This document shows, piece by piece, positions 8,054 to 20,412 of a stretch of DNA of 64,000 nucleotides. Numbering within the stretch: position 1 is the stretch's first letter; every line of letters starts with the position of its first letter. The stretch comes from Qipengyuania pacifica (GTDB lineage: Bacteria > Pseudomonadota > Alphaproteobacteria > Sphingomonadales > Sphingomonadaceae), in contig NZ_JAHWXO010000002.1 in assembly GCF_019857205.1 (NCBI RefSeq), forward strand, positions 124,001 through 188,000, written 5' to 3'. The notes below the pieces were generated by a model. The model was not told the DNA's origin and made no database searches. It worked only from the letters and a program-made list of their open reading frames with translations. The position numbers and the translations under genes are program-made.

Positions 8054-9529
8054 TCAACGGGGGGCGAGGATCACCGATGCGGTGCCCGTCCCCCAGACTG
8101 GCAAATACAGGCCCTGTCCCGCCGCCTTCAGGCGTCCGGTCTTCACCTCGTCGATCTGCGCACGAATGACGACATCGCCTTCGCGCTTGGTATCGATGGC
8201 ATTGGCGATCTTGGCCATCAATTCGTCGTAATCTTCTTCGAAATTCTGCGTCAGAGCAGTCGCAATGGTTTGTGAAAACCCGGGCGAATTGGCAATCTGC
8301 AACAGGAAATCGGTGGTGTCGCGATCGGTGTCGCCGGTAATTTCGAGGTTGGAAAAACTAACCTTGCGAGAGCCAGGTTCGTTGACGGGGAGGGCGGTCA
8401 GCCAAACCTGGCCCGTCGCATCGCCGAACTTTTCGTCGGCTCGGGCTGCCTTGAAAGTCAGGCCCAGAGCGATGCGGTTTCCGGTAGTGCCATAGGCAAC
8501 GACCTGTCCGAACCTTGCGTTGACCGGCCCGATCCCGGGCACTTCGAATGGCCGCGCGGACCGTTTGACCAAAGCCTTCGCTACCACCGGCTCGAGTTGC
8601 TTGTAATCTGCGATGACGGGGATGAAGAACTGCATCTTGCCAGGCTGCTCTTCGAGCTTTGCAAGTGGCGGCAAGGGTTTGCGCTTTGGGTCTGGCTGAC
8701 GCTTGCCGACGAAGGTCTCGGTCACCGCCTTCATGCCCAGTCGCAACTCCATGCGTTTGCCGCGCAGCGTGTAGCCGCCGTAATAGAGTTGTTCGGGCAC
8801 GATCCGCATCCAGACCGGCGGGTTCGTCTCGTTAAGCTGGAGGGATGTGAAGGCTTCGCCCCATAGGCGTTGGATATCTTCCCGCAGACCCAGCTTCGCC
8901 AGTTCCTGCGGCAAATTGCGTTCCAGGCGCGCGATCACGGGTTTCAGTTTGGCGTCCGCGTCACTGGTGAACTCGATACGCTGACCGAGGAAGTCGACGT
9001 GGGGTTCGTCGGTCCAGTCGTACTGGATGTCGACCTTGCCCTGCGGGTTCCATTGGCTGTCGATCGAAAGCCGGGCGACGACGCGCACCCTGGCATCTCC
9101 CGTTGCGGTTTCCTGCTTGAGGATACCGGCAATATCCTGCGCCTTGATTTCGGCGTGGATTGGCATCGTCAGGATGATGTCGCGTCCGCGACCGTCGATC
9201 GTAACGCGTCCGCGTGTCACAGTGCCCACGATATCGCATTTGATGGTGGGGGTCTTGAGCTTGACGAAGGCCACCTTGACCTTTTTCGACGCGGCGCAGG
9301 TCTGGTCCTTGCGGTCGATGGTCCACAAGGTTCGCGGTATCTCTTTCGACATCTGCGTTTCGAGCGCGGTCAGATCGGCAGTTACGGGTACTGCGACGAG
9401 CGAACTTCGAGGTTCGATGTCGATAGTATCCGTAGCGCGCGGAGGCGGTTCGAAATCCGGCTCCCGGCTGCAGCCGACCAGCGCCATTGCGCTACAGCTT
9501 GCGGCGATCGCCAAGTGCCTGATTTTCAT
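8054..9529 (-). CDS. DUF4403 family lipoprotein
   Basis: The 491-residue protein has a lipoprotein signal (A-M-A-L-V-G-C, Cys near residue 19) and a long beta-rich body with two similar halves, matching the DUF4403 family, whose members are predicted lipid-binding (TULIP-like) envelope proteins. The segment N-P-Q-G-K-V-D-I-Q-Y-D-W and the closing Y-L-P-V-W-G-T-G are typical. Longer readings upstream would run into the next gene; ATG 9529 sits directly before the signal peptide. Function is unknown. Confidence 0.78.
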   Translation of the reverse strand: MKIRHLAIAASCSAMALVGCSREPDFEPPPRATDTIDIEPRSSLVAVPVTADLTALETQMSKEIPRTLWTIDRKDQTCAASKKVKVAFVKLKTPTIKCDIVGTVTRGRVTIDGRGRDIILTMPIHAEIKAQDIAGILKQETATGDARVRVVARLSIDSQWNPQGKVDIQYDWTDEPHVDFLGQRIEFTSDADAKLKPVIARLERNLPQELAKLGLREDIQRLWGEAFTSLQLNETNPPVWMRIVPEQLYYGGYTLRGKRMELRLGMKAVTETFVGKRQPDPKRKPLPPLAKLEEQPGKMQFFIPVIADYKQLEPVVAKALVKRSARPFEVPGIGPVNARFGQVVAYGTTGNRIALGLTFKAARADEKFGDATGQVWLTALPVNEPGSRKVSFSNLEITGDTDRDTTDFLLQIANSPGFSQTIATALTQNFEEDYDELMAKIANAIDTKREGDVVIRAQIDEVKTGRLKAAGQGLYLPVWGTGTASVILAPR

Positions 9530-9596
9530 GCTCGATCGCCCCGATGCCCTGTTGCGCAAATCTGCGGCATGGATGGGGTATCGGCAAGCGGAAAGT

Positions 9597-10391
9597 TTAT
9601 CGGGACGATCCCATGGGGAACAATGCCAATCCATATCCGAGGATTGCCGAGGCACCGTAGCCGATGAGCGGGAAAGGATAGTTCGATACAAGAGCAGCGA
9701 TGGAGAAGCCGGCAAATGATCCGGCAAGGGCGAAGCGCTGGCTGACCGTTCCGCTGCGAAGTCCGGCGAGCAGCGCGACCGTGCCCAGCAGGGCGACCAG
9801 AATGCCGACTGCCAACCACAGCGAAACCTGAGCAGCGTCGACCAGAATACGTTCCACGTACGGCTGGGCGGGGAGTTCGCCGCGAACCAGCATGGACAGG
9901 CTTGCCAGGAAGGCTGCAAACGCGATGCAGCCTGTCGCCCAGTGGGGCCGCGCCACATAGAGCCCGATAGCGGCACCGGTTACGGCCAGACCAGTGCCGG
10001 CATCGGGTTGGAAGAAGACCGCCACCAACGCCGCGACCAACGCTATCTTGCCGGGCCCCTTACCCTCTGCGGCTATAACACTGATGGCGGGCAGGACAAG
10101 CAGCCCGGCATGGAGCAGCAGCGGGCCGATCGGCAGCCAGCGCGCGATGCCATTGATCGCAACGCCGGTGAACAGGGGGACGAATAATAGCACGACCAGT
10201 GCGACAAGGATCGGCAGCCGATGCTGGCGTTGCACGCGCGCCTTGCCGAAAGCCATCAGCGCTATCGACAGCAGCAGGGCTGTCGCATTCACGAGCAGGT
10301 AGCTCCTTGGAGCACCTGCAAGCAGCAGATAGGTCAGCCCGGCAAGCGAGGGTATGGCGAGTGCCGGAATTGTCGACACTCGCGCAGACAT
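9597..10391 (-). CDS. Multi-pass membrane protein resembling a short SEDS (FtsW/RodA) protein
   Basis: The 264 residues form about eight hydrophobic helices. Three stretches appear in FtsW/RodA order: N-G-I-A-R-W-L-P-I-G (compare N-G-A-R-R-W-L-x-L-G), F-F-Q-P-D-A-G-T-G-L-A (compare L-Q-P-D-F-G-T-A-L), and Y-P-F-P-L-I-G-Y-G-A-S-A-I-L (compare V-P-L-P-F-M-S-Y-G-G-S-S). The usual periplasmic catalytic H-T-D-F-I-F is not recognisable, and the protein is about 100 residues shorter than FtsW. It may be an inactive or specialised SEDS relative. It lies downstream of lpdA on the same strand. Confidence 0.55.
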   Translation of the reverse strand: MSARVSTIPALAIPSLAGLTYLLLAGAPRSYLLVNATALLLSIALMAFGKARVQRQHRLPILVALVVLLFVPLFTGVAINGIARWLPIGPLLLHAGLLVLPAISVIAAEGKGPGKIALVAALVAVFFQPDAGTGLAVTGAAIGLYVARPHWATGCIAFAAFLASLSMLVRGELPAQPYVERILVDAAQVSLWLAVGILVALLGTVALLAGLRSGTVSQRFALAGSFAGFSIAALVSNYPFPLIGYGASAILGYGLALFPMGSSR

Positions 10392-10423
10392 TCAGATTCT
10401 CGCCCCGACTGTCACAACGGCGA

Positions 10424-11833
10424 TCAGATGTGGATCGGCTTGCCCTGAACCGCCATCGCCGCTTCCTTGATCGCTTCGGAATGCGTCGGGTGGGCATGGC
10501 AAGTGTAAGCGATGTCTTCGCTAGTCGCGCCGAATTCCATGGCCTGTGCGGCCTGTGCAATCATGGTGCCGGCGACGCTTGCGATGCACCACACGCCCAG
10601 AACGCGATCGGTTTCCGCATCCGCGACGATCTTCACGAAACCATCGGGTTCATGATTGGTCTTGGCGCGGCTGTTGGCCATCATCGGGAACTTGCCGACC
10701 TTGACCTTGGCCTTGTCGCCCAGCTTCTCGACCGCTTCGTCCTGCGTCAGACCGACACCGGCGAATTCGGGCCATGTGTAAACAACACCCGGGATGATAT
10801 CGTGGTTCACGATACCGGTCTGGCCGGCGATGTTTTCGGCACAGGCTATGCCTTCGTCTTCCGCCTTATGGGCGAGCATCGGACCGGGGACGACATCGCC
10901 GATGGCCCATACGCCATCGACCTTGGTGCGGAAATCGTGATCGGTTTCGATCTGGCCGCGCGTGTTCACTTCGAGCCCGATCGCGTCGAGGCCGAGGCCT
11001 TCGGTGTTCGGACGGCGACCGATCGAAACCAGCACACAATCCGCTTCCAGCGTTTCTTCGTCGCCGCCGGCAGCCGGTTCGAGCATCAACGTGGCTTTCG
11101 AACCATCGACGGTGCACCCGGTGACCTTGGTCGACAGCCGCAGTTCCATGCCCTGCTTCTTGAAGATCTTGGCCGCTTCCTTGCGAACATCGTCATCCAT
11201 ACCCGGCAGCAGCTTGTCGAGATATTCGACAACGATGACCTCGGCACCAAGACGACGCCAGACCGATCCGAGTTCCAGGCCGATCACGCCGCCGCCGATG
11301 ACGACCATCTTCTTGGGTACGGCCTTGAGTTCGAGAGCGCCGGTGGAATCGACCACCACCTGCTTTTCATTGTCGACTTCGACACCCGGCAGGGGGGTAA
11401 CGGAAGAACCGGTGGCGATGATCACATTCTTGGCGGTGACCGTTTCATCGCCGACCTTGACCGTATGGGCATCCTGGAAAGTGGCATGGCCTTTCTTCCA
11501 GTCGACCTTGTTCTTCTTGAACAGGAATTCGATCCCGCCTGTCAGACCTTTCACCGCGTCGCGGCGCTGTGCGTGCATGGCGTCGAGATTGAGCTTGGGC
11601 GTAACCTCGATGCCCATTTCCTTCATCGTGCCGTTACTGGCCGCGTCGAAGTATTCAGAGGCGTGCAGCATGGCCTTGGAGGGAATGCAGCCGACGTTGA
11701 GGCAGGTGCCACCGAGCGTCTCGCGGCTTTCGGCGCACGCCGTCTTCAGGCCGAGCTGGGCTGCACGAATTGCGGCAACATAGCCACCCGGGCCAGCACC
11801 GATGACGAGGACGTCGTAGTCGTATTCTGCCAT
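10424..11833 (-). CDS. lpdA: Dihydrolipoyl dehydrogenase (E3)
   Basis: This 469-residue flavoprotein reoxidises the dihydrolipoyl groups of 2-oxoacid dehydrogenase complexes with NAD+. Visible motifs are the FAD site G-A-G-P-G-G, the redox disulfide G-G-T-C-L-N-V-G-C, the NAD site V-I-G-G-G-V-I-G-L-E, the second FAD motif A-I-G-D-V-V, and the C-terminal catalytic H-A-H-P-T-H-S-E. Length and motifs are normal. It lies 200 bases downstream of sucB on the same strand, so it most likely serves the 2-oxoglutarate dehydrogenase complex, though E3 can be shared. Confidence 0.96.
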   Translation of the reverse strand: MAEYDYDVLVIGAGPGGYVAAIRAAQLGLKTACAESRETLGGTCLNVGCIPSKAMLHASEYFDAASNGTMKEMGIEVTPKLNLDAMHAQRRDAVKGLTGGIEFLFKKNKVDWKKGHATFQDAHTVKVGDETVTAKNVIIATGSSVTPLPGVEVDNEKQVVVDSTGALELKAVPKKMVVIGGGVIGLELGSVWRRLGAEVIVVEYLDKLLPGMDDDVRKEAAKIFKKQGMELRLSTKVTGCTVDGSKATLMLEPAAGGDEETLEADCVLVSIGRRPNTEGLGLDAIGLEVNTRGQIETDHDFRTKVDGVWAIGDVVPGPMLAHKAEDEGIACAENIAGQTGIVNHDIIPGVVYTWPEFAGVGLTQDEAVEKLGDKAKVKVGKFPMMANSRAKTNHEPDGFVKIVADAETDRVLGVWCIASVAGTMIAQAAQAMEFGATSEDIAYTCHAHPTHSEAIKEAAMAVQGKPIHI

Positions 11834-12035
11834 GATTCGTCTCTGTTAACTTTCGTTGCGTCGCAGACATGGACCGGGTGTTACACGGTCCAAGGGGTAA
11901 AAACGGTCCGGGGTGAGCGGACGCAAATCGCAGGTGCCGACCAGATCAAGCGAGTGGGTCATGGCTGGCATCATGGCACTTTTGCCAGTCTGTAGGACAG
12001 CCTTTCGCACACACGCACTCCAATCGGCGTTGCTC

Positions 12036-13277
12036 TTACAGGTCGATCAGCATCCGGGTCGGATCTTCGATCGCTTCCTTGATGATCTTCAGGGCGGTCA
12101 CCGCTTCGCGACCGTCGATCAGACGGTGATCGTAGGACAGCGCGATATACATCATCGGGCGGATGACGATTTCGCCATTCACCACGACCGGGCGATCTTC
12201 GATGCGGTGCAGGCCGAGGACAGCGCTCTGCGGCGGATTGATGATCGGGGTCGACATCAGCGAACCGAAAACGCCGCCGTTCGAGATGGTGAAGGTGCCG
12301 CCCTTCATGTCGTCCATCGTCAGCGTGCCGTCCTTGGCGCGCTTGCCGAAATCGGCGATGTCCTTTTCGATCTGCGCGAAGCCCTTGTCCTGCGCATCGC
12401 GGATGACCGGAACGACCAGACCATTGGGAGCGGACACGGCAACCGAGATATCGACATAGTCGTGATAGACGATCTCATCGCCTTCGATATAGGCGTTGAC
12501 CGCTGGCACGTCCTTCAGCGCAAGACAGGCCGCCTTGGCGAAGAAGCCCATGAAGCCGAGACGGATGTCGTGCTTCTTGGCGAACATGTCCTTGTACTTG
12601 CCGCGTGCTTCCATGACGGCCGACATGTCGACGTCGTTGAACGTCGTCAGCAGCGCGGCATTGTCCTGCGCACCCTTGAGACGCTTGGCGATGGTCTGGC
12701 GCATACGCGTCATCTTGACGCGTTCTTCACGGCGCTCGCTCGCGGCCGATGCCGGTGCGGATGTGCTTTCAGCCGGCTTGCTGCCGCCCGACTTCTTGGC
12801 TTCCGCCGCAGCGATCACGTCTTCCTTGGTAAGGCGGCCGTCCTTGCCGGTGCCCTTGATCGTGGAAGGATCGACACCGTGTTCCAGCACTGCGCGGCGC
12901 ACGGCAGGCGAGAGCGTTTGCGAACTGTCACCGTCGGTCGCTTCCTTGGCCTGAGCCGGCGCAGCCTTTTCGACGTCCGCGTCCGGTTTGTCCGCCTTGG
13001 GTGCGTCGTCGCTATCACCGGAAGATTTTGCCGGAGCGTCGCCTTCTTCGATCACCGCGATCACTGCATTGACTTCGACCGTGTCACCGACGTCGACCTT
13101 GAATTCCTTGATCGTGCCGGCAACGGGGGAGGGCGCCTCCACCGCGACCTTGTCGGTTTCCAGGCTGATGATGGGTTCATCGACGGCGACCGCATCGCCG
13201 ACTTTCTTCAGCAATTCGCCGACGGTCGCCTCGGTGACGGATTCACCCAGCGTAGGAACTTTGACTTCGGTGGCCAT
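12036..13277 (-). CDS. sucB: Dihydrolipoyllysine succinyltransferase, E2 of 2-oxoglutarate dehydrogenase
   Basis: The 413-residue E2 core has one N-terminal lipoyl domain (modified K43 in E-T-D-K-V-A-V-E), an Ala/Lys/Asp-rich linker, a peripheral-subunit-binding domain around [10 protein letters not shown], and a C-terminal acyltransferase domain with S-Y-D-H-R-L-I-D-G. It transfers succinyl from E1 to CoA. It begins 17 bases after sucA, so the two are co-transcribed. Confidence 0.96.
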   Translation of the reverse strand: MATEVKVPTLGESVTEATVGELLKKVGDAVAVDEPIISLETDKVAVEAPSPVAGTIKEFKVDVGDTVEVNAVIAVIEEGDAPAKSSGDSDDAPKADKPDADVEKAAPAQAKEATDGDSSQTLSPAVRRAVLEHGVDPSTIKGTGKDGRLTKEDVIAAAEAKKSGGSKPAESTSAPASAASERREERVKMTRMRQTIAKRLKGAQDNAALLTTFNDVDMSAVMEARGKYKDMFAKKHDIRLGFMGFFAKAACLALKDVPAVNAYIEGDEIVYHDYVDISVAVSAPNGLVVPVIRDAQDKGFAQIEKDIADFGKRAKDGTLTMDDMKGGTFTISNGGVFGSLMSTPIINPPQSAVLGLHRIEDRPVVVNGEIVIRPMMYIALSYDHRLIDGREAVTALKIIKEAIEDPTRMLIDL

Positions 13278-13294
13278 ATTCTTGCTTTCCCGAA

Positions 13295-16126
13295 TTACTT
13301 GCAGTCGCTGCGGACATTGGGCGCCTGACCGTTGAGGCCGAGCGCGATATTGACGAGGGCTTCCTGCTGCACCTGATGGCGGCTGGCGTAACCCGTTGCT
13401 GGCGAAGCCGCCACTTCACGGCCGGCGTAGCAGGGGCGCATGCCGGATTTGCCCGCAGCCTCTGCAGCCTCTTCGATCAGACGGTCGACGAAGAACCATG
13501 CACCGTTGTTCTTGGGTTCTTCCTGACACCAGACGATCTGTTCGAGGTTCTTCATGCGTTCGAGGCGAACGGCCAGCGGTTCCCCCGGGAAGGGGTAGAG
13601 CTGTTCGATACGCACGATCGAAACATCTTCCAGTTCCGCTTCGTCGCGGCGCTGCATCAGGTCATAAGCGACCTTGCCGCTGCACAGCACGAGGCGCTTC
13701 ACCTTCTCGTCGTCAATCTCCTTCATGTCGGACTTGATCCGCATGAAGTGATTGTCCCCCTGGAACTCGCTCGCTTCGGATTTCGCCAGCGGGTGACGCA
13801 GAAGGCTCTTCGGCGTCATGATGACCAGCGGTTTACGGAAGTTGCGGAGCATCTGCCGGCGAAGGACGTGAAAGTAGTTCGCCGGGCTGGTGATGTTGCA
13901 GACCTGGATGTTGTCGTTCGCGCACAATTGCAGGAAACGTTCGAGCCGCGCCGAACTGTGTTCGGGGCCCTGACCTTCATAGCCATGCGGAAGCAGCAGC
14001 ACCAAGCCATTGGCGCGGAGCCATTTTGCTTCGCCGCTGGCGATGAACTGGTCGATGACGATCTGCGCGCCGTTGGCAAAATCGCCGAACTGCGCTTCCC
14101 ACATCACCAGGCTTTTGGGATCCGCCATGGCGAAACCGTATTCGAAGCCGAGCACGCCATATTCGGACAGCGGGCTGTCATAGACCTCGAACTTGCCGTG
14201 CGGCAGCGTGGTCAGCGGGATGTATTTGTGTTCATCCTTCTGGTCGATCCACACGGCATGGCGTTGACTGAAGGTACCGCGGCCCGAATCCTGCCCGGAC
14301 AGGCGCACACCGAACCCTTCGGTCACGAGGCTGCCGAAAGCCAATGCCTCGGCAGTGGCCCAATCAAACCCTTCACCGCTGGAGAACATCTCCTCCTTGG
14401 CCTTGAGCACACGGCCAAGCGTCTTGTGGATCGTCAGGTCGCCGGGGATGCCGGTCAGCGTACGGCCGAGGCTGTCGAACAGCTTCTTGTCGATCGCCGT
14501 TTCGACATTGCGACGCGCACTTTCCGGATCGGCAGGCTTGTTCATGCCGGACCAGCGACCGCCGAACCAGTCTGCCTGATCGGGCTTGTAGTCCTTGGCC
14601 GCCGCAAATTCCTTTTCGAGATGCGCGGTGAACTCGGCGCACAGCCCGTCGGCATAGCCCTTTTCGATCACGCCTTCATCTTCGAGGCGCTTCGAATAGA
14701 GTTCGCTGACCTTGGGGTGCCGACGGATTTCGTCATACATCAACGGCTGGGTGAACTTGGGCTCGTCGCCCTCGTTGTGCCCGAACCGGCGATAGCACCA
14801 CATGTCGATCACGATGTCGCGGCCGAAGGTCTGGCGGTATTCGATCGCCAGCTTGCAGGCGAAGGTTACCGCTTCGGGATCATCGCCGTTGACGTGGAGG
14901 ATCGGTGCCTGGACGCCCTTGGCCACATCGCTGGGGTAAGGGGAGGACCGCGCGAATTGCGGGCTGGTCGTGAAACCGATCTGGTTATTGATCACGAAGT
15001 GCAGGCAGCCGCCGGTATTGTAACCGCGCACACCCGAGAAGCCGAGACATTCCCACACGATACCCTGGCCGGCGAAGGCAGCATCGCCATGAAGCAGAAC
15101 GGGCAGAACCTGTTCGTGCTGCTTCAGATCGTCGCGGATGGCCTGCTGCGCGCGGGCCTTGCCGAGCACGACCGGGTCGACCGCTTCGAGGTGGCTGGGG
15201 TTAGGAACGAGGCTCATGTGAACATCGATCCCGTCGAATTCGCGGTCTGTGCTTGTACCAAGATGGTACTTCACATCGCCCGAGCCGCCGACGTCTTCCG
15301 GGTTGGCGCTGCCGCCAGAAAATTCGTGGAAGATAACCTTGTAGGGTTTGCCCATGACATTGGCGAGCACGTTCAGCCGGCCGCGGTGGGCCATGCCGTA
15401 GATGATTTCGCGCACACCCTGCTGGCCGCCATATTTGATGACAGCTTCCAGCGCCGGGATCATGGATTCGCCGCCATCGAGGCCGAAGCGCTTGGTCCCG
15501 ACGTATTTCTTGCCGAGGAACGATTCATACTGTTCGCCGCGGATAACCGCCGCGAGGATGGCGCGCTTGCCCTCGTCGGTGAACTGGATGGTTTCTTCCG
15601 GCGTTTCGAACCGTTCCTGCAGGAAGCGGCGCTCGACGGTGTCCGAAATATGCATGTATTCCAGGCCGACATTGCCGCAATAGGTATGCCGCAACGCATC
15701 GTAGAGTTCGCCGATGGTTACCCAGCCGAAGCCGAAGACACCGCCGACATAGACTTCCAGATCCTCTTCACCCTCGAAGCCGTGGCCCTTGAGCGTGAGG
15801 TCTTCGGGAATTTCCCGCTTTGACAGACCGAGGGGGTCGAGGTTGGCGGCAAGATGTCCTCTGACGCGGAACGTGCGGACCAGCATCATTGCACGATTGG
15901 AATCGTCCGATGCTTTCTCGAGCGCCTTGTCGTCGAGCTGTTTTCCGGCCTTTTCGGCAGCCTTGGAGACCACCACGCGCATCTGCGTGGGATCGAGCGC
16001 GGCGGTAAGATCCGCGCTGCTGTCGACCACTTCGGTCAACCATGCAGGATTGCTCCAGCTGGGCCCCTGCTGGGGACCTTCCTGGTCGCCCAGCTCGGGC
16101 AGGAAATCATGGCTTTCGTTACCCAT
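13295..16126 (-). CDS. sucA: 2-oxoglutarate dehydrogenase E1 component
   Basis: The 943-residue thiamine-diphosphate enzyme decarboxylates 2-oxoglutarate and succinylates the E2 lipoyl group. The ThDP region G-D-A-A-F-A-G-Q-G and N-N-Q-I-G-F-T-T, the H-R-G-R-L-N-V-L segment, and the C-terminal [11 protein letters not shown] motif are intact. A GTG nine bases upstream (16135) is in frame, but AGAAGG overlaps it and is well placed for ATG 16126, which is used here. It is followed closely by sucB. Confidence 0.95.
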   Translation of the reverse strand: MGNESHDFLPELGDQEGPQQGPSWSNPAWLTEVVDSSADLTAALDPTQMRVVVSKAAEKAGKQLDDKALEKASDDSNRAMMLVRTFRVRGHLAANLDPLGLSKREIPEDLTLKGHGFEGEEDLEVYVGGVFGFGWVTIGELYDALRHTYCGNVGLEYMHISDTVERRFLQERFETPEETIQFTDEGKRAILAAVIRGEQYESFLGKKYVGTKRFGLDGGESMIPALEAVIKYGGQQGVREIIYGMAHRGRLNVLANVMGKPYKVIFHEFSGGSANPEDVGGSGDVKYHLGTSTDREFDGIDVHMSLVPNPSHLEAVDPVVLGKARAQQAIRDDLKQHEQVLPVLLHGDAAFAGQGIVWECLGFSGVRGYNTGGCLHFVINNQIGFTTSPQFARSSPYPSDVAKGVQAPILHVNGDDPEAVTFACKLAIEYRQTFGRDIVIDMWCYRRFGHNEGDEPKFTQPLMYDEIRRHPKVSELYSKRLEDEGVIEKGYADGLCAEFTAHLEKEFAAAKDYKPDQADWFGGRWSGMNKPADPESARRNVETAIDKKLFDSLGRTLTGIPGDLTIHKTLGRVLKAKEEMFSSGEGFDWATAEALAFGSLVTEGFGVRLSGQDSGRGTFSQRHAVWIDQKDEHKYIPLTTLPHGKFEVYDSPLSEYGVLGFEYGFAMADPKSLVMWEAQFGDFANGAQIVIDQFIASGEAKWLRANGLVLLLPHGYEGQGPEHSSARLERFLQLCANDNIQVCNITSPANYFHVLRRQMLRNFRKPLVIMTPKSLLRHPLAKSEASEFQGDNHFMRIKSDMKEIDDEKVKRLVLCSGKVAYDLMQRRDEAELEDVSIVRIEQLYPFPGEPLAVRLERMKNLEQIVWCQEEPKNNGAWFFVDRLIEEAAEAAGKSGMRPCYAGREVAASPATGYASRHQVQQEALVNIALGLNGQAPNVRSDCK

Positions 16127-16223
16127 CCGGGTCACCTTCTTGCGCCGACCAAATGTCGGCTCCTAATGGCAATGCCTCAGCGGCGCGGACGGTCCCGGGG
16201 AGGAGGGTGGCCCGCGCCGGGTA

Positions 16224-17114
16224 TCAGGCAAGTTCCTTGAGCAGCGCGTCGAGCGTGGTGCCAAGTTCGCTTGGCGAGGGCGAAACGCGGATGCCCGCCT
16301 TTTCCATCGCTGCGATCTTGTCTTCCGCACCGCCCTGGCCGCCCGAGACGATGGCACCGGCATGGCCCATGCGGCGGCCCGGAGGCGCCGTGCGACCGGC
16401 GATGAAGCCGACCATGGGCTTTTCAACGCCCTTCTTCGCCATGTGCGCGACGAATTCGGCTGCTTCTTCTTCGGCGCTGCCACCGATTTCGCCGATCATG
16501 ATGATCGACTTTGTTTCGTCGTCCTTGAGGAAGAGTTCGAGCACGTCGATGAAGTTGGTGCCGTTGACCGGGTCGCCGCCGATACCGACTGCAGTGGTCT
16601 GGCCAAGGCCAACCATGGTGGTCTGGTGGACGGCTTCATAGGTCAGCGTGCCGGAGCGGCTGACCACGCCGACGCTGCCCTTCTTGAAGATGGAGCCGGG
16701 CATGATGCCGATCTTGCATTCGCCGGGCGTCAGGACGCCGGGGCAGTTCGGGCCGATCAGGCGCGACTTCGAACCCTGCAGCGCGCGCTTGACGCGGACC
16801 ATGTCGAGCACGGGGATGCCTTCGGTGATGGCGACGATCAGTTCCATCTCGGCATCGATCGCCTCGAGGATCGAGTCCGCAGCGAACGGCGGCGGCACGT
16901 AGATGCAGGATGCGGTTGCGCCGGTAGCGGCCTTGGCTTCGCCAACGCTGTTGAAGACAGGCAGGTCGATATGGGTGGTGCCACCTTTACCCGGGGTCAC
17001 GCCCGCAACCATCTGCGTGCCATAAGCGAGCGCCTGCTGCGTGTGGAAAGTGCCGGTATCGCCGGTCATCCCCTGGGTGATGACCTTGGTGTTCTTGTCT
17101 ACGAGAATGCTCAT
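16224..17114 (-). CDS. sucD: Succinyl-CoA ligase, alpha subunit
   Basis: This 296-residue subunit binds CoA and carries the phospho-histidine. The CoA-binding start [20 protein letters not shown], and the active-site [10 protein letters not shown] are all present. It would pair with SucC, which is not in this cluster. It lies between mdh and sucA on the same strand, with AGGAAAG before the ATG. Nothing looks damaged. Confidence 0.96.
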   Translation of the reverse strand: MSILVDKNTKVITQGMTGDTGTFHTQQALAYGTQMVAGVTPGKGGTTHIDLPVFNSVGEAKAATGATASCIYVPPPFAADSILEAIDAEMELIVAITEGIPVLDMVRVKRALQGSKSRLIGPNCPGVLTPGECKIGIMPGSIFKKGSVGVVSRSGTLTYEAVHQTTMVGLGQTTAVGIGGDPVNGTNFIDVLELFLKDDETKSIIMIGEIGGSAEEEAAEFVAHMAKKGVEKPMVGFIAGRTAPPGRRMGHAGAIVSGGQGGAEDKIAAMEKAGIRVSPSPSELGTTLDALLKELA

Positions 17115-17146
17115 GTGTGTCTTTCCTGTTCGGTGTTTTTCGCCGT

Positions 17147-18226
<1,080 letters not shown>

Positions 18227-18375
18227 CTAGGCGCGCCAACACGGGAATGCAACCGGCAAACGGCACACACAGAAAACTATCTTTGCAAATGGTTCGCAAT
18301 TGCAATAGACTGGTGGGCTCGGCTCGTTGCGCAAGCTTATTTCAGAACGATAATCCCCTTCTTTCGCGAAGTTGG

Positions 18376-20349
18376 TCAAGCCGTTCCGTGACTGCGGGTA
18401 TGGTTGCTTTGTGACAATCCGTCTTCGGCCAGCAGCAACGACGCCTGATACGCCGGAATGGCGCGGCTGAAGTGATATCCTTGTCCAAGCGTACAGCCCG
18501 CAAACCGAACACCCTTGACCTGTTCGGTGGTTTCGAGGCCCTCGGCCACGATTTCGATACCGAGTGTGCGGCCCATCTGCGAAACAGCGCGGATGATTGC
18601 ATCGCTCTTGCGACCGGCCTGCGCGCCCGACACGAAACTGCGATCGACCTTGATCTTCGAAAACGGCCATTGATTTATATAGCTCAGCGAAGAGTAACCC
18701 GTTCCGAAATCGTCGAGAGCAAACCGCACTCCGGCACGCGCAAGATCTTCGATGAACATCGCGATGCTCGGGCTGTCTTCCAGAAACACGTTTTCGGTAA
18801 TTTCAAGCTCGAGACGGTCCGGCGACAGGCCCGCATCTCGGATCGCGCTGAGAATGCCCAGGGCTGCGCCGGGAGCCTTGATCTGCATCGGCGAAAGATT
18901 GACCGCGACGGATATATCGTCGGGCCAGGCTGCGGCCGCACGCGCTGCTTCGCCAGTCAGCCAGTTGCCGAGAGTTACGATTGCGCCGCATTCTTCGGCA
19001 ACCGGGATGAACTGATCGGGAGGAATTTCACCCCTTGTCGGGTGGAACCAGCGCGCCAGGGCTTCGAAACAGCGAATGCGACCCGTATCCAGATCGACGA
19101 TCGGCTGAAAGTAGACGGACAGTTCATGCCGCGAAAGCGCAAGGCGAAGTTCGGTCTCGATCTTTCGGCGATGGGTCAGGTCCCTGGTCATCGATGGGGT
19201 GAAGAATCGAATTTGGGATCGGCCGGCGACTTTGGCCTCATACAGCGCCATATCCGCATGGCGCATCAGTTGATCTGGCATCACGCGATCGTCCGGCATC
19301 AAGGCAATGCCGATCGATGCGCCCATTTCCAGGCGTTCCCCATCGACTTGCAGCGGGCGCATGACCTCGCCCAGTAGCGTGCTGGCCATGACCGACGCGG
19401 CGTTGCGGTCGGCTATCAGGCAGGCAACGACGAACTCGTCACCGGCGAAGCGAGCGACGATACCGTCTTCGCCGACCAGGGCGGCGATCCGCGCGCCGAT
19501 AGTGTGCAGAACCTCATCACCTGCTTGATGACCTTTGAGATCGTTGACTTCCTTGAACCTGTCCAGGTCGATCCAGAAAATACCAGCCCGCCCGTCGACA
19601 TCTGCCGCCGAGATGACGCCAGGCAAAAGGCGGTCCAGCCCAAGACGATTGGAAAGCCCGGTTACCGTGTCGGTCAGGGCAAAGGTTTCCATTTCCGCTG
19701 CCAGCGCTGCGCTGCGGTCTGCCGCGTCGAGGGATTCGTGCAAGGTGCGAAAGATGGAGGTGACGATCGAGTACATTGCGGGAAAGAGAAGAGCGATGGT
19801 TATCGCAAGACATGCCCCGGCGATCGAACCATGGGTGATGGACGCGATGACGATAGGTGTCGACACCAGCGTCAACTGGCCCAGAGCTATGGCCGGACGC
19901 GCGGCGTTGTGCGCGCAGATGCCTATGCCGTAGCCAAGCGCATTCGAAATGATCAGGACCTGCGCCATCGCATCGATGTCGAGCGCGATGGCCGACGCGG
20001 CCACGGTGCCGAGGATGAGGCTGAAGCCGAACGCGCCGAACTTGTAAGCGAATTCAAGCTGGGCTGCACTTATCTCTTCCGGGCGCTTTGCCAGGTGACG
20101 AGAGTTGACGATCCGCAGGACGGCGATGCTGCTGAGCAGAAAGACGAGAGAATAGAGGAGGGCGCTACTGGACAGATACGCCACGACCGTGCTCGAGATG
20201 GTGCAGTTCAGGGCGCCTACTGCGAGCGCCGTGCGCCGGTCGTAGAGTGAGCGAATGAGAGAATTGCGAGCTTTCTCGCTCAACGGATCTCTCGACGACG
20301 CATGGGCGACGTACCGCTTCAAATCGAATGACCCGCTTCGCTCACCCAT
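18376..20349 (-). CDS. GGDEF-EAL protein (cyclic di-GMP synthase/phosphodiesterase)
   Basis: The 657-residue protein has five or six N-terminal transmembrane helices (about 40-210), a GGDEF domain (about 228-385) with R-F-A-G-D-E-F in place of GGDEF, and a C-terminal EAL domain starting Y-F-Q-P-I-V-D with C-F-E-A-L-A-R-W. The EAL metal ligands E-I-T-E and D-D-F-G-T-G-Y-S-S are visible, so the phosphodiesterase half looks active. A-G-D-E-F is also seen in active cyclases. No RxxD inhibitory site is visible just upstream. The N-terminal sensor does not match a domain I can name. Confidence 0.92.
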   Translation of the reverse strand: MGERSGSFDLKRYVAHASSRDPLSEKARNSLIRSLYDRRTALAVGALNCTISSTVVAYLSSSALLYSLVFLLSSIAVLRIVNSRHLAKRPEEISAAQLEFAYKFGAFGFSLILGTVAASAIALDIDAMAQVLIISNALGYGIGICAHNAARPAIALGQLTLVSTPIVIASITHGSIAGACLAITIALLFPAMYSIVTSIFRTLHESLDAADRSAALAAEMETFALTDTVTGLSNRLGLDRLLPGVISAADVDGRAGIFWIDLDRFKEVNDLKGHQAGDEVLHTIGARIAALVGEDGIVARFAGDEFVVACLIADRNAASVMASTLLGEVMRPLQVDGERLEMGASIGIALMPDDRVMPDQLMRHADMALYEAKVAGRSQIRFFTPSMTRDLTHRRKIETELRLALSRHELSVYFQPIVDLDTGRIRCFEALARWFHPTRGEIPPDQFIPVAEECGAIVTLGNWLTGEAARAAAAWPDDISVAVNLSPMQIKAPGAALGILSAIRDAGLSPDRLELEITENVFLEDSPSIAMFIEDLARAGVRFALDDFGTGYSSLSYINQWPFSKIKVDRSFVSGAQAGRKSDAIIRAVSQMGRTLGIEIVAEGLETTEQVKGVRFAGCTLGQGYHFSRAIPAYQASLLLAEDGLSQSNHTRSHGTA

Positions 20350-20412
20350 GGCAAAGCGTTTAAGGCGGATCCATCATATTTCAGTTAACGGTAACACGTG
20401 GATTTTCCGGAG

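Noticed and set aside
10199..11995. A 598-codon open frame on the plus strand opposite lpdA
   Set aside because: It runs antisense to a well-conserved enzyme, has no ribosome site or domain, and its Asp/Arg/His-rich composition is that of a complementary frame in high-GC DNA.
13376..15823. An 815-codon open frame opposite sucA
   Set aside because: Same reasoning: sucA has full catalytic motifs, and the antisense reading has no signal or domain.
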